A stretch of DNA of 54,468 bases. Source: Candidatus Eiseniibacteriota bacterium (GTDB lineage: Bacteria > Joyebacterota > Joyebacteria > Joyebacterales > Joyebacteraceae). The stretch spans positions 1 through 54,468 of the forward strand of contig JAUVLG010000008.1 in the NCBI GenBank assembly GCA_030595835.1, written 5' to 3'. Positions 41,241 to 50,421 of the stretch are shown here, one piece after another. The translations under genes and the position numbers were made by a program. Each line of letters begins with the position of its first letter. Position 1 is the stretch's first letter. The notes below the pieces were generated by a model. It searched no databases. It was not told the DNA's origin and was given only the letters and a program-made list of their open reading frames with translations.

Positions 41241-43460
41241 ATGAGGGCACATTCCTTGGTTGTGATGACGATCTGTCTCGTGGCCGTCATGACTGCGACG
41301 GCCGGCGCCGGATCGCTCTACGCCGTGCGGCTGGCCGACGGGGCGTCTCTTGCCGCCGCGGCGGAACTGCGGGCGGTGGTGAGGCACGTGGGACTCACGG
41401 AGATGATCGTGGAGGGGGACGAAGGGCTCGGCGGCGAGCTCAACGCTCGGGGTCGTGTGGCCAGGAGGATCTCCGGACCACGCACACCGGACCCGCTCTA
41501 CATCAGCTATCCGAGAGGGTCGGTTGATGACTTGGCGCGCCTGTTTGAAGTGCTCTGGTCGGAGGTCGACGGTGCCGTGCTCGTTTCCTGCGCGTTCGAG
41601 TTCGCGCACGAACTGCACTCTCTGTCGCACTCGGCCTATCTGCTTCCCGAGTCGATCAGCGTCTCCTCGTGGTTCGACAATACGCCACCGGCCCACATCC
41701 GCTCGCGGTCACTGGCGGACGAGCGCGCGGTCAGGAGCGTCGTCCGCGACATCATCTCCTCCATTTCACCCGACTCCCTGATGGGGCATGTGCGGGCGCT
41801 GGTGGAGCATCCCGGGGGAGAATCGAGGTCGCGTTTCGTGTTGCGTGAGGAGTGTCTGACGGTCGCCAAACCATACATAGTAGACCGTCTGAACGAATAC
41901 CTGCCGACGCCGGCGGTCGTTGACACACAGCGCTTCACCGTCCAGGGCTACACGTGCGAGGGCGGCTCAAGCGGGCCCGTCGTCCAGTACCCCGCCGACA
42001 ACATCATCGGAGTGCTGCCCGGGACGGGGCGGTGCTCGGGTTACTACGTTATCTGCGCTCACTATGACGCGATCGCGGGCAATTCGTTTTCGGATCCATT
42101 CACGGAGCCCCCGTGGTACTGGTGGTGCGAGAACCCCGCGCCAGGCGCGGACGACAACGCGACGGGAGTCGCCACCGTCCTCGAGGCCGCCAGGGCTCTC
42201 TCCGACCTGAGTTTCCCCTTCGACATTCACTTCGTGCTCTTCAGCGGTGAGGAGCTCGGGCTCTACGGCAGCACCGCGTACGCGGACTCCGCGGCCGGCT
42301 ACCGCGCGGTGGTGGACTCCTTTTCGGCTCCTCCGGACACCATCTACGGCGTACTCAACGTGGACATGATCGCGTACAAAAGAAGCGCCGCGGACCCCGA
42401 CACCTGCCACATCGTTACCAACCCGGGCACGGTCTGGTTCGCGGACTGGATCATCGACACGGCCGAGTCGCTCTACGAGGACCTCTTTCCCGATTTCGAG
42501 GTTCAGAGGATCGACAAGTCGCTCGCTTACAGCGACCACGCTCCGTTCTGGGCACACGACTACGATGCCCTCATTGCGATCGAGCACTGGGATCCCCGCA
42601 CCCGGAACACGAACTACCACACGATCAACGACGTGCTCTCGACGGTTTACCCCTCGCAGCTTGCTTCCACAGCGCGCATGGTGACGGGCGCCCTGGCGCG
42701 GCTGGCCGACCCGGACGGCGAGTTCAACCTGGCTGTCTTTGCGGACGACGTCGTGTTCTACGCGACGACAGCGGGCGGGACCGAGTATCACACGGACCAT
42801 TTCGTCGTCGGGGAACTGGCCCCGGCGCGCGTGGACTTCCACGCCTTCGGCCCTGACGGGAACGTCAACGTCACGCTCGAGGTCTGGGACGGGCCGCCGG
42901 ATGAGGGTGACCTTCTGTCTACGGCTTCGTTCAGCGGCGCCATGGGTGGGGGAGAGGTGCTGACTCACGAGTTCGAGTGGGATCTGGATGGTGCTTATGT
43001 CGGAGGGCATCTGCTCAGTGTCCGGCTGATCGTGACCGGAGACGACGAGACCCTCAGCGACAACGTCGTCGAGGGGATCGCGTTGCGTGTCGAGGCGCTC
43101 GCGGAGGAGGAGCTCTGCATCGTCGACCACTTCGCGTGGCCGAATCCGGTCGCTGACATCGGTGAACTCAAGCTCGCCTACTGGTTGTCCCGCGAGCCGG
43201 AGTCGCAGGACAGCAACAGCGTTGAGATCGAGGTCTTCGACCTGCTCGGGCAGAGCATCGGCAAGACCGCGTTGTTCTACGACCCGACGCCCGGAGCCGA
43301 AGGTCTACGCGCCGGGTTGAACAGCATCGGTTGGGACACCTTCGACGGAGCCGACACGGGCCTGGCGAGCGGGGTCTACATCTACCTGATCACGCTCTAT
43401 GATAGACTCGAACTCGATCCCATCGAGCAGGTCACGGGCAAGTTCGCCATCGTGCGCTGA
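41241..43460 (+). CDS. Secreted M28-family metallopeptidase with C-terminal sorting-like domain
   Basis: A 739-residue exported zinc peptidase. It has a signal peptide (about 1-24), a ~200-residue propeptide-like region, and an M28 catalytic domain whose two-zinc ligands are visible: His274, Asp304, Glu338, Asp375 and His460, with Glu337 as general base (SGEELGL). A C-terminal beta domain and a FlgD/T9SS-like end (WPNPVADIGELKLAYWL, IEVFDLLGQSIG, GLASGVYIYLITL) resemble the end of the protein at 16993. M28 enzymes are aminopeptidases or related exopeptidases. The terminal domain suggests secretion and surface attachment by a dedicated system. Confidence 0.85.
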   Translation: MRAHSLVVMTICLVAVMTATAGAGSLYAVRLADGASLAAAAELRAVVRHVGLTEMIVEGDEGLGGELNARGRVARRISGPRTPDPLYISYPRGSVDDLARLFEVLWSEVDGAVLVSCAFEFAHELHSLSHSAYLLPESISVSSWFDNTPPAHIRSRSLADERAVRSVVRDIISSISPDSLMGHVRALVEHPGGESRSRFVLREECLTVAKPYIVDRLNEYLPTPAVVDTQRFTVQGYTCEGGSSGPVVQYPADNIIGVLPGTGRCSGYYVICAHYDAIAGNSFSDPFTEPPWYWWCENPAPGADDNATGVATVLEAARALSDLSFPFDIHFVLFSGEELGLYGSTAYADSAAGYRAVVDSFSAPPDTIYGVLNVDMIAYKRSAADPDTCHIVTNPGTVWFADWIIDTAESLYEDLFPDFEVQRIDKSLAYSDHAPFWAHDYDALIAIEHWDPRTRNTNYHTINDVLSTVYPSQLASTARMVTGALARLADPDGEFNLAVFADDVVFYATTAGGTEYHTDHFVVGELAPARVDFHAFGPDGNVNVTLEVWDGPPDEGDLLSTASFSGAMGGGEVLTHEFEWDLDGAYVGGHLLSVRLIVTGDDETLSDNVVEGIALRVEALAEEELCIVDHFAWPNPVADIGELKLAYWLSREPESQDSNSVEIEVFDLLGQSIGKTALFYDPTPGAEGLRAGLNSIGWDTFDGADTGLASGVYIYLITLYDRLELDPIEQVTGKFAIVR

Positions 43461-43572
43461 GCACCGAGTGGGCTCGGTCCGCGTGCGGCGGGCGCGGCGT
43501 CTGCCTGCACCGTGCGAATCGGGTCCCGGGGAACCTGCTGCAACGGCACAGGCGAAGAATCTGGAGAGAGCG

Positions 43573-43809
43573 GTGCGTCACCGCGATTCGCGTCCGTACG
43601 AACAGAGGCTCTATAGGATTGTAGTGGGTGGGGTGAATCTCGCGCTCGCAGTGATGCTCTTTTACGGGGCCTCGAGGTATTTCGATCTCATCGTGCCGCG
43701 ATTCGGGCACCGTTTTGTGTACGTGCCGGTCGTGATGTGTGGCATCGCCGCATGGGTGGCGGTGAGAGGGTTCCTGGTCCTTCTCCGGAGGGGACGTGGG
43801 AACCACTGA
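43573..43809 (+). CDS. Small two-helix membrane protein
   Basis: I do not recognise a family. About 78 residues starting at GTG 43573, with GGAGAGAG upstream; the earlier in-frame part overlaps the M28 gene and is low complexity. Two hydrophobic helices, around VVGGVNLALAVMLFYGA and VPVVMCGIAAWVAV, flank a short basic loop, with a basic C-terminus. It overlaps the HAD-kinase fusion gene by 14 bases, which suggests joint expression. Confidence 0.6.
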   Translation: MRHRDSRPYEQRLYRIVVGGVNLALAVMLFYGASRYFDLIVPRFGHRFVYVPVVMCGIAAWVAVRGFLVLLRRGRGNH

Positions 43810-45061
43810 GCAGACGGAATCGGGCAGGCGGGGAGTCGTTGCGTTCGACGTGGACGGCGTCTTCCTGCGCGGCCTTTTCCTCACCAGAGTAGCCAGTACG
43901 ACCAGCGCTTGGATATGGATCCGGACCATATGGCTCGGGTTTCTGCTCAAGGTCGGATCAATAGATGTGCGCAAGGCCGTCGAACGGGCGTACTCCTTTC
44001 AGCGCGGCGTGCCGGTGAAGCGGATCCTGAGCGTTGGGGATTCGGTCCGTCTCGCGCGGGGCGCACGGGAACTCTGCACGGAGCTCAGGGCGGCCGGCTA
44101 CCTCGTCGTCCTGGTGAGTGCGGGGGTTCCGCAGCAGATCGTTGAGAGGATTGCCTCCCACGTCGGTGCGGACGGTGCCTACGGTGTCCTGCTCGAGGAG
44201 TCCGGCGGCGTCTTCACCGGACGTTTGCTCGGAGGCCGCCATTCGGCACACGGGAAAAAAGAGGGCCTATGGCGGATGCTGCGTGAGCGTGGGCTCGCCT
44301 GGTCGGACGCCACCGTCGTCGTGGACGACGCCAGCAACACCGAGATAGTGGCGGCCGCGTGGCGGAGCATCGGTGTGAACCCTGAGTGGCGCATACTGCG
44401 CAAGGCGGACTTCGTCGTCTACACCAGAAATCTCCGCGAGATTCTGGAGTTCTTCCCTGAGGGGTACACGTCCGGCGTCACGCTGCGCGGAACCGCCATA
44501 CTGCACGAGGTGTTCCGCAAGGCGATCCACTCATGCTCCATTGTCATCCCTGTCCTGGCCGCGTCGTGGAAGACGCCGACTCTCTGGCTCATTGGTTCGG
44601 TGACCGTCACGTATCTCATGTCGGAGGTGATGAGACTTCTGGGTGTGGCTGTGCCCATCTTCTCCTCGGTGACCTGGCGCGCAATGCGTCCCTCGGAGCC
44701 CAGGATGATAGTGGTTGGGCCGTTCCTGTTCGGGGTGGGCATCTTCATCGCGGTCGCGTTCTTTGAGCCTGCGGCCGCCACCGTGGGGGTGCTGGTTCTG
44801 GCAATAGGTGACAGCGCGGCGGGTCTCATCGGGAAGACCTTTGGGCGCACCACGCTGCCCTACAATCCCGGCAAGACGGTCCTGGGGTCGCTTTCGCTCT
44901 TTGCCGTGGGTGTGCTTGTTGCTATATTCTTTGTCTCGGTGCCTTGGGCTCTTCTCGTGGGTGCGGTGGCCAGCCTGGTCGAGTCGTTGCCGCTCGGGCC
45001 GAGTGACAATCTTCTGCTTCCGCTTGCGACAGCGGGGGTCGTGGCCCTGGCGCTGACCTAG
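43796..45061 (+). CDS. HAD phosphatase fused to a CTP-dependent polyprenol/dolichol-kinase-like membrane domain
   Basis: 421 residues. Residues 14-210 are a phosphoserine-phosphatase-like HAD domain: Asp18-Val-Asp20 (nucleophile motif), LVSAG, GKK lysine and VVDDASNTE. Residues 245-421 form several transmembrane helices with GDSAAGLIGKTFGR (Asp339), a conserved lysine (NPGKTVLGSLS) and ESLPLGPSDNLLLPL, the signature of SEC59/dolichol-kinase and phytol-kinase relatives, which phosphorylate polyisoprenols using CTP. One chain could thus both remove and add phosphate on a lipid. The activity is inferred from motifs. The gene sits between the small membrane protein and nucleotide-sugar genes. Confidence 0.7.
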   Translation: MGTTEQTESGRRGVVAFDVDGVFLRGLFLTRVASTTSAWIWIRTIWLGFLLKVGSIDVRKAVERAYSFQRGVPVKRILSVGDSVRLARGARELCTELRAAGYLVVLVSAGVPQQIVERIASHVGADGAYGVLLEESGGVFTGRLLGGRHSAHGKKEGLWRMLRERGLAWSDATVVVDDASNTEIVAAAWRSIGVNPEWRILRKADFVVYTRNLREILEFFPEGYTSGVTLRGTAILHEVFRKAIHSCSIVIPVLAASWKTPTLWLIGSVTVTYLMSEVMRLLGVAVPIFSSVTWRAMRPSEPRMIVVGPFLFGVGIFIAVAFFEPAAATVGVLVLAIGDSAAGLIGKTFGRTTLPYNPGKTVLGSLSLFAVGVLVAIFFVSVPWALLVGAVASLVESLPLGPSDNLLLPLATAGVVALALT

Positions 45062-45117
45062 CGCGACGCGCGGGGCTCGGATCGCGCACCCGCCGCCGGC
45101 GGGGCAAGGAGGACGCG

Positions 45118-46410
45118 TTGCTCAAGGAGAAACTTCAGTCCAGGGAAGCGCGGCTGGGTGTGATCGGGCTCGGCTATGTCGGGCTGCCGCTGTCCATGGA
45201 GTTCGCCCGTTCGGGCTTCCACGTTGTGGGAATTGACACCGACGCTGAGAAGGTCCGACTTCTGGGCGAGGGCGAGTCCTACATCCAGGATGTGCCCGCC
45301 GAGTGGATCAAGGAGGCGATCGATGCCGGGACGTTCGAGGCGACCGCGGACTTCTCCGTGCTGGAGTCGCTGGACGCCGTCGATATCTGCGTTCCCACAC
45401 CGCTTCGCAAGACCAGGGATCCCGACATCTCCTATGTCAGGGCCGCGGTGGCTGAGATCGTCAAGTACCTGCATCCGGAAATGCTCGTGATTCTCGATAG
45501 CACTACGTATCCCGGCACAACCGACGAGGTGATCCTCTCGAGGTTGGAGACGACGGGGCTCAAGGTGGGGGAGGACTTCTACCTCGCGTTCTCACCCGAG
45601 CGAGTCGATCCCGGTAACGCGGACTGGAACACGCGGAACATCCCCAAGGTCGTCGGTGGTGTGACGCGAGCGTGCACGGAGCACGCGACTCTCCTGTACG
45701 AGCAGACTCTCGGACCGGTTGTTCCCGTGTCCTCGACGAGGGTCGCCGAGATGGTCAAGTTGCTCGAGAACACGTTCCGCAGCGTCAACATCGGTCTCGT
45801 GAACGAGGTTGCGCTCATGTGCGACCGCATGGGCATCGACGTCTGGGAGGTCATCGACGCCGCCGCGACCAAGCCGTTCGGGTTCATGCCGTTCTACCCG
45901 GGGCCGGGGCTCGGTGGTCACTGCATTCCTATCGACCCGTTCTACCTGTCCTGGAAGGCCAAGGAGAGCGGATTCGAGGCCAGGTTCATCGAGCTGGCCG
46001 GCGTCATCAATGGTAGTATGCCGTACCACGTCGTCTCCAAGGTCGTCGATGGCCTCAATGAGGACGGGAAGCCGGTCAAGGGCTCCAAGATCCTCCTCCT
46101 GGGTGTGGCGTACAAGGAGGACATCGACGATGTCAGGGAGGCGCCGTCACTCGACATAATGAAGCTCCTGCGGGAGAAGGGGGCCATCCTGTCGTACTCC
46201 GACCCCTTCGTCTCCACTCTGTATCAGGGCGGCTTCTCGTTGACCAGCCAGGAGCTGACGCCGGAGCTGCTCGGTGACGTAGACTGCATTGTCATCACAA
46301 CGGCGCATTCGTCCATTGATTATCAGGCCGTGGTCGACGCGGGCACGCCCATAGTCGACACGCGCAACGCACTGAAGGGCTTCACCGGGGATCACATTCT
46401 GAAACTCTAG
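45118..46410 (+). CDS. wbpA: UDP-N-acetylglucosamine-type 6-dehydrogenase (WbpA-like)
   Basis: A 430-residue nucleotide-sugar dehydrogenase of the WbpA/TviB branch. GVIGLGYVGLPL is near residue 14 and CVPTPL near 91. FSPERVDPGN and the catalytic Cys269 in GLGGHCIPIDPFYLSWK follow; the HCIPIDP form distinguishes it from UDP-glucose and GDP-mannose enzymes. It oxidises a UDP-HexNAc at C6. TTG 45118 follows AAGGAGGA. The epimerase that follows is a natural partner. Confidence 0.88.
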   Translation: MLKEKLQSREARLGVIGLGYVGLPLSMEFARSGFHVVGIDTDAEKVRLLGEGESYIQDVPAEWIKEAIDAGTFEATADFSVLESLDAVDICVPTPLRKTRDPDISYVRAAVAEIVKYLHPEMLVILDSTTYPGTTDEVILSRLETTGLKVGEDFYLAFSPERVDPGNADWNTRNIPKVVGGVTRACTEHATLLYEQTLGPVVPVSSTRVAEMVKLLENTFRSVNIGLVNEVALMCDRMGIDVWEVIDAAATKPFGFMPFYPGPGLGGHCIPIDPFYLSWKAKESGFEARFIELAGVINGSMPYHVVSKVVDGLNEDGKPVKGSKILLLGVAYKEDIDDVREAPSLDIMKLLREKGAILSYSDPFVSTLYQGGFSLTSQELTPELLGDVDCIVITTAHSSIDYQAVVDAGTPIVDTRNALKGFTGDHILKL

Positions 46411-46435
46411 CGGTCTCTGCCGATTGGAGCGTTCG

Positions 46436-47362
46436 ATGTCAGTCATGCTCGTTACGGGTGGGGCGGGGTTCATAGGATCTCATATCGTGGAGAGGCTCGT
46501 TGGTCTCGGCCACGAAGTGAGGGTCCTGGACAACTTTTCCACGGGGAGCCGCGAGAATCTATCTTCGGTCGAGGGCGTCGATATCATCGAAGGAGATATC
46601 CGCGACGTGCCCAGCGTTGAACGGGCCGTCAAGGGAGTCGAGGTCGTTTTTCACGAGGCCGCGCTTGCCTCGGTGCCGCGTTCGGTCGCTGACCCTGCTT
46701 CCAGCAATGAGGTGAACGTGACGGGAACGCTCAACGTGCTGGTCGCGAGCAGGGACAGCGGAGTGCGGCGGCTGGTCTATGCTTCGTCCTCGTCGGTCTA
46801 CGGGGACAGCCCCGAGCTGCCGAAGCGTGAGCGCATGGCTCCGTCACCCGAATCGCCGTACGCCGCGAGCAAGCTCGCTGGAGAGAACTACTGCCGCGTG
46901 TTCTCCTCCCTGTATGGTCTGGAGTGCGTGTCTCTCCGTTACTTCAATGTGTTCGGACCGAGGCAGGACCCGGGCTCGCAGTACGCCGCCGTCGTGCCCC
47001 TCTTCGTGAAGGCACTTCTTTCGGGAACGCCGCCGGTCATCTACGGTGACGGCGAGCAGTCGAGGGACTTCACTTACGTGGCGAACGTCGTCGATGCGAA
47101 CGTGCTCGCGCTGTCCGCCACCGGTGTCGCCGGCGAGGTCTTCAACACCGCGTGCGGCCGCACATCCACTGTCAACGAACTCCTGGCCAAGCTGCAGGGA
47201 ATCGTCGGCACTTCGCTCATAGCTCACCACACGGACACGAGGGCCGGAGACGTCAAGCACTCGTACGCGGACATCTCGAAGGCCGAGGGTGCACTGGGTC
47301 TCGGCTCGGGGGTCTCGCTCGACGATGGGTTGGCACTCACGGTCGACTGGTTCCGTTCGTAG
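46436..47362 (+). CDS. NAD-dependent epimerase/dehydratase (WbpP/GalE-like)
   Basis: A 308-residue short-chain (extended) epimerase. It has NAD motif GGAGFIGSH, the catalytic SSSSVYG and YAASK (Tyr-Lys), RYFNVFGPRQDP and FTYVANVVDAN, typical of UDP-sugar C4-epimerases in the WbpP/Gne branch. With the WbpA-like enzyme next door it would make a UDP-HexNAc uronate, for example GalNAcA. ATG 46436 follows GGAG at 46426-46429; an earlier TTG (46424) is less likely. Confidence 0.82.
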   Translation: MSVMLVTGGAGFIGSHIVERLVGLGHEVRVLDNFSTGSRENLSSVEGVDIIEGDIRDVPSVERAVKGVEVVFHEAALASVPRSVADPASSNEVNVTGTLNVLVASRDSGVRRLVYASSSSVYGDSPELPKRERMAPSPESPYAASKLAGENYCRVFSSLYGLECVSLRYFNVFGPRQDPGSQYAAVVPLFVKALLSGTPPVIYGDGEQSRDFTYVANVVDANVLALSATGVAGEVFNTACGRTSTVNELLAKLQGIVGTSLIAHHTDTRAGDVKHSYADISKAEGALGLGSGVSLDDGLALTVDWFRS

Positions 47363-47421
47363 GCACTGCCGTTTGAAGACACGCGGGCCGCGCGTGCGCG
47401 ACGCCCGCCGGGAGGCAGACT

Positions 47422-48816
47422 GTGAAGAAGGTCTGGATTCTCGATACCGACGAGTCGTCAGCCGATGAACTTGTGAACGTGCTGTCCACTCTGGCGTACG
47501 ACGTCGCCGTCTGGACCTCGCCGCGCAAGATGCTGGCGGCCCTGAGCGACGGTGCACCGGACCTCGTGGTCGCGGAGCACGGTCTCGAGGGGACCGACGC
47601 GGTCGACGTACTGCGTGAGGTCAAGAGAGTGGGGGGGCGAGTGCCCGTCGTCATAGTGGCACGGCGGACCAGCAGCCAGGGCGCCATAGAGTCGATGCGC
47701 GAGGGGGCCTACGACTACCTGCCCCGCGAGACGCTTCCGTCAGGGCTGGAGGACGCCGTGAGACGCGCGCTCTCCGCCGACGGCGGTATGATACGCACCG
47801 TGGGTTCGCCGGGACCGGGAGATGTCGCCGATCTCGGGGCCATCATCGGCAGGACGCCGGAGATGGTCGAGATACACAAGCTGATCGGGCAGGTCGCGGC
47901 CACCGATGCCGCCGTCCTGGTGCATGGGGAGTCGGGAACCGGCAAGGAGCTTATCGCCAGGGCTATCCACTACAACAGCAACCGGCGTGAGCGCCCCTTC
48001 GTCGCCGTGAACTGCGCGGCGCTGCCCGGCGACCTGCTGGAGACCGAGCTCTTCGGCGGTCGCGGCGCGGGGGGCCAGGAGACGACGGGGCGGTTCGAGC
48101 TGGCGCGGGGCGGCACCATCTTCCTGGACGAGATAAGCGAGACCAGCCTCGCTGTGCAGGGCAGGATACTCACTGTAATGGAGGACGGGTTCTACGAGCG
48201 TCCCGGCACCAGGGCCAGGTCCAAGATCGACGTCAGGGTCATAGCCGCGACGGGACAGAGTCTGGTCAAGCGCATGAAGGAGGATCAGTTCAGGGTTGAC
48301 CTCTTCTATCGACTGAAGGTCATCTCCGTCTACATCCCGCCCCTCAGGGAGCGGAAGGCGGACATCACGGTGCTGACCGAGCACTTCCTCGAGCGTACAA
48401 GAACGAAAATGCAGAAGGACATCAGCGGCGTGACGCCCGCCGCGTTCGAGATGCTCGAAAGCTACCCCTGGCCGGGCAACGTGCGCGAGCTGGAGCAAGC
48501 CGTCCACCACGCGGTCGCGTTGAACAGGACCGGGGTTCTGGTGCCGGAGGACTTCGAGATGTCCGGCGATGAAGAGCTTGCCGACCTCAATGCCGCGGCC
48601 GCTCAGGGAGAGATCGCACGTTGCGTCCGGGCTCAGCTGAGGAGGCGTTCGGAGGCCGGGGAGGAGAGCATCGGTGACGGGATCGTGGCTGAGGTGGAGG
48701 CGGTCCTTGCGCACGAGGCGCTCGAGCTGACCGGCGGCAATCAGGTGAAGGCTTCCAAGCTCCTGGGGATAAGCAGGAACACGCTGCGCAAACGCCTGTC
48801 CTGGAGGGAGTCATGA
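47422..48816 (+). CDS. NtrC-like AAA+ regulator with degenerate receiver and no GAFTGA loop
   Basis: 464 residues: receiver-like domain (1-110), AAA+ domain (about 138-380) and a Fis-type helix-turn-helix at the C-terminus (GNQVKASKLLGISRNTLRKRL). The receiver lacks the phosphoacceptor: Glu52 sits at the Asp site, Ala80 at the Ser/Thr site and Arg102 at the Lys site. Walker A GESGTGKE and Walker B FLDEI are intact, but the sigma-54-contacting GAFTGA loop is replaced by GGRGAGGQET (residues 212-221). It therefore may not activate sigma-54 polymerase as ordinary family members do; GAFTGA-less relatives can act on sigma-70 promoters. lptE overlaps its stop codon. Confidence 0.85.
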   Translation: MKKVWILDTDESSADELVNVLSTLAYDVAVWTSPRKMLAALSDGAPDLVVAEHGLEGTDAVDVLREVKRVGGRVPVVIVARRTSSQGAIESMREGAYDYLPRETLPSGLEDAVRRALSADGGMIRTVGSPGPGDVADLGAIIGRTPEMVEIHKLIGQVAATDAAVLVHGESGTGKELIARAIHYNSNRRERPFVAVNCAALPGDLLETELFGGRGAGGQETTGRFELARGGTIFLDEISETSLAVQGRILTVMEDGFYERPGTRARSKIDVRVIAATGQSLVKRMKEDQFRVDLFYRLKVISVYIPPLRERKADITVLTEHFLERTRTKMQKDISGVTPAAFEMLESYPWPGNVRELEQAVHHAVALNRTGVLVPEDFEMSGDEELADLNAAAAQGEIARCVRAQLRRRSEAGEESIGDGIVAEVEAVLAHEALELTGGNQVKASKLLGISRNTLRKRLSWRES

Positions 48817-49412
48817 TAGTACGTGCGATACTCCTGACGCGCGCCCGGAAGGCGCGCGGACGGACGGCCCCCGGAGGTGCCGCAGGGGCGCTTCCGACCA
48901 CCGCGCTGCTCGTCGGCGTGCTGATGATCGGCACGGGGCTGGTGGTCCTGGGTGGCGCTGGGTGCTCGCACTACGGCTTCTCGTCGTCCGTGAAGACCCA
49001 CATTTCCACGATCGCCGTGCCCGTTCTTCTGAACGAGACGCTCGAGTACGGCGCCGAGCAGGGCGTGACGGACGCGATAATATCCGAGTTCACCGAGGAC
49101 AACGCTCTGAGAGTGGTCCGAGAAGAAGAGGCGGATTCCATTCTGAGAGGGGCGGTCGTCCTGTACGAGCGCCCCGTGATGTCGTACGACGCGGCGGGGA
49201 ACCCGAAGGAGTACAAGGTCCGGGTCGTGGCTAAGCTGTCGTACGAGGACCTGACGAAGAACGAGATCGTCTGGGAGAAAGAGATCGAGGGCTGGGCGGT
49301 CTACTCGGATACCGCGGCGGGCGGCTACGAGGCCACCGAGGAGGAGGCGCGAGCGTACGCCTTCGTGAAGCTGGCCCAGGACGTTCTCTCCGAGACAGTG
49401 CAGGGGTGGTAG
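48813..49412 (+). CDS. lptE: LptE-like LPS-assembly lipoprotein
   Basis: 199 residues. A hydrophobic segment ends at Cys51 (GGAGC), a weak lipobox with Gly at -3. The mature part contains IAVPVLLNETLEYGAEQGVTDAIISEF and SILRGAVVLYERPV, the LptE pattern. LptE plugs the LptD translocon in the outer membrane. The ATG overlaps the previous TGA. Pairing with holA, as in many Gram-negatives, supports the call. Confidence 0.8.
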   Translation: MIVRAILLTRARKARGRTAPGGAAGALPTTALLVGVLMIGTGLVVLGGAGCSHYGFSSSVKTHISTIAVPVLLNETLEYGAEQGVTDAIISEFTEDNALRVVREEEADSILRGAVVLYERPVMSYDAAGNPKEYKVRVVAKLSYEDLTKNEIVWEKEIEGWAVYSDTAAGGYEATEEEARAYAFVKLAQDVLSETVQGW

Positions 49413-49414
49413 GC

Positions 49415-50407
49415 ATGACGTTTGCTGAGTTTCAGAAAGCGCTGACCGGCGATTCGCTGCCGCCTGTGCTCGTCTTCCACGGCGAAGAGCCCTTCCTGGC
49501 AGGTCTGGGCGTCGATCTCCTGAAGAAGCACCTGCTCACTCCGGGAAGTGAGGCCTTCGACTTCGTCAGCCTGTCCGGGCGGGAGACCACGGCCGAGGCC
49601 ATAGCCGCACACGCGGCCACCGTTCCCATGCTGTCCGAGAAGCGCGTGACAGTCGTCTACGAGTTTCTGGGGCTTGCCCCGACCCAGCGGACGCAGCTCC
49701 TGGCGTATGTCAGGAAGCCGGTGACGAGCGCCTGCGTGGCCCTCGTGAGCTTCGAGCGCTTGATGGGGAAGAACAAGTTCGAGCGCGAGCTTCTGGATAC
49801 GGCAGAGCCCGTGGACTGCAGTCGGGCCTCCGGCAAGCAGCTCGTCGCCATCGTGAAGCGCATGTCCGAGAAGCGGGGCAGGGAGATCGAGGACGAGGCC
49901 GTGTCGGCTCTTGTCGACTGGACGGACGGCAGACTCAACAGCATCGCCAACGAGCTGGACAAGCTGGACTGTTTCGCACCCGAGGGCTCCTTGATAGGGC
50001 TCTCGGAGGTCGAGACCGTCGTCGGTGCCAGAACATCCGGGCTGCGCGATCTGGCGCTGGCCATCGGCGAGCGAGAGACCGGAAAGGCGCTGACGCTTCT
50101 TGACGAGCTCGCCGACGGCGGCATGGACGAGGCGCAGCTGGTCTCCCGGCTCTACGGTTTCTGGATCGCGCTCTGGCTGGCCAGGACAGGCAGCGGAGGC
50201 GGTGGCCGGGGCTACGCCGGCGGCTCCTACGACCGACTCTGGTCGAACAGGGGTGAACTGGTCGAGATGGCTCGCGGCAGGACGTCGAGAGAGTACGCGC
50301 ACGGGGTCGGACGCTTCTACAGGGCGGACGTCGATATCAGGCGCGGCATGCCCCCGCGTCCCACGGTGGGGCTGCTTGTCTACGAACTTACCGCCGGCAC
50401 GAGCTAG
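49415..50407 (+). CDS. holA: DNA polymerase III delta subunit
   Basis: Clamp-loader subunit that opens the sliding clamp. About 330 residues: VLVFHGEEPFL near the start, domain I with SLSGRETTAEAI and RVTVVYEF, a helical linker with RLNSIANELDKLDCF, then the C-terminal collar with LLDELADGGMDEAQLVSRLYGFWIALW. No functional Walker A is present, as expected for delta. ATG 49415 follows the lptE stop by 3 bases. Confidence 0.88.
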   Translation: MTFAEFQKALTGDSLPPVLVFHGEEPFLAGLGVDLLKKHLLTPGSEAFDFVSLSGRETTAEAIAAHAATVPMLSEKRVTVVYEFLGLAPTQRTQLLAYVRKPVTSACVALVSFERLMGKNKFERELLDTAEPVDCSRASGKQLVAIVKRMSEKRGREIEDEAVSALVDWTDGRLNSIANELDKLDCFAPEGSLIGLSEVETVVGARTSGLRDLALAIGERETGKALTLLDELADGGMDEAQLVSRLYGFWIALWLARTGSGGGGRGYAGGSYDRLWSNRGELVEMARGRTSREYAHGVGRFYRADVDIRRGMPPRPTVGLLVYELTAGTS

Positions 50408-50421
50408 GATGTCGATGTGGG

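Noticed and set aside
43399-43572. N-terminal extension of the small membrane protein overlapping the M28 gene
   Set aside because: It is low-complexity, Arg/Ser/Pro-rich shadow sequence. A GTG with a good ribosome binding site at 43573 gives a coherent protein.
50409-50421. ATG codons just after holA as starts for the glycosylase remnant
   Set aside because: They are in other frames than the Nth-like sequence.
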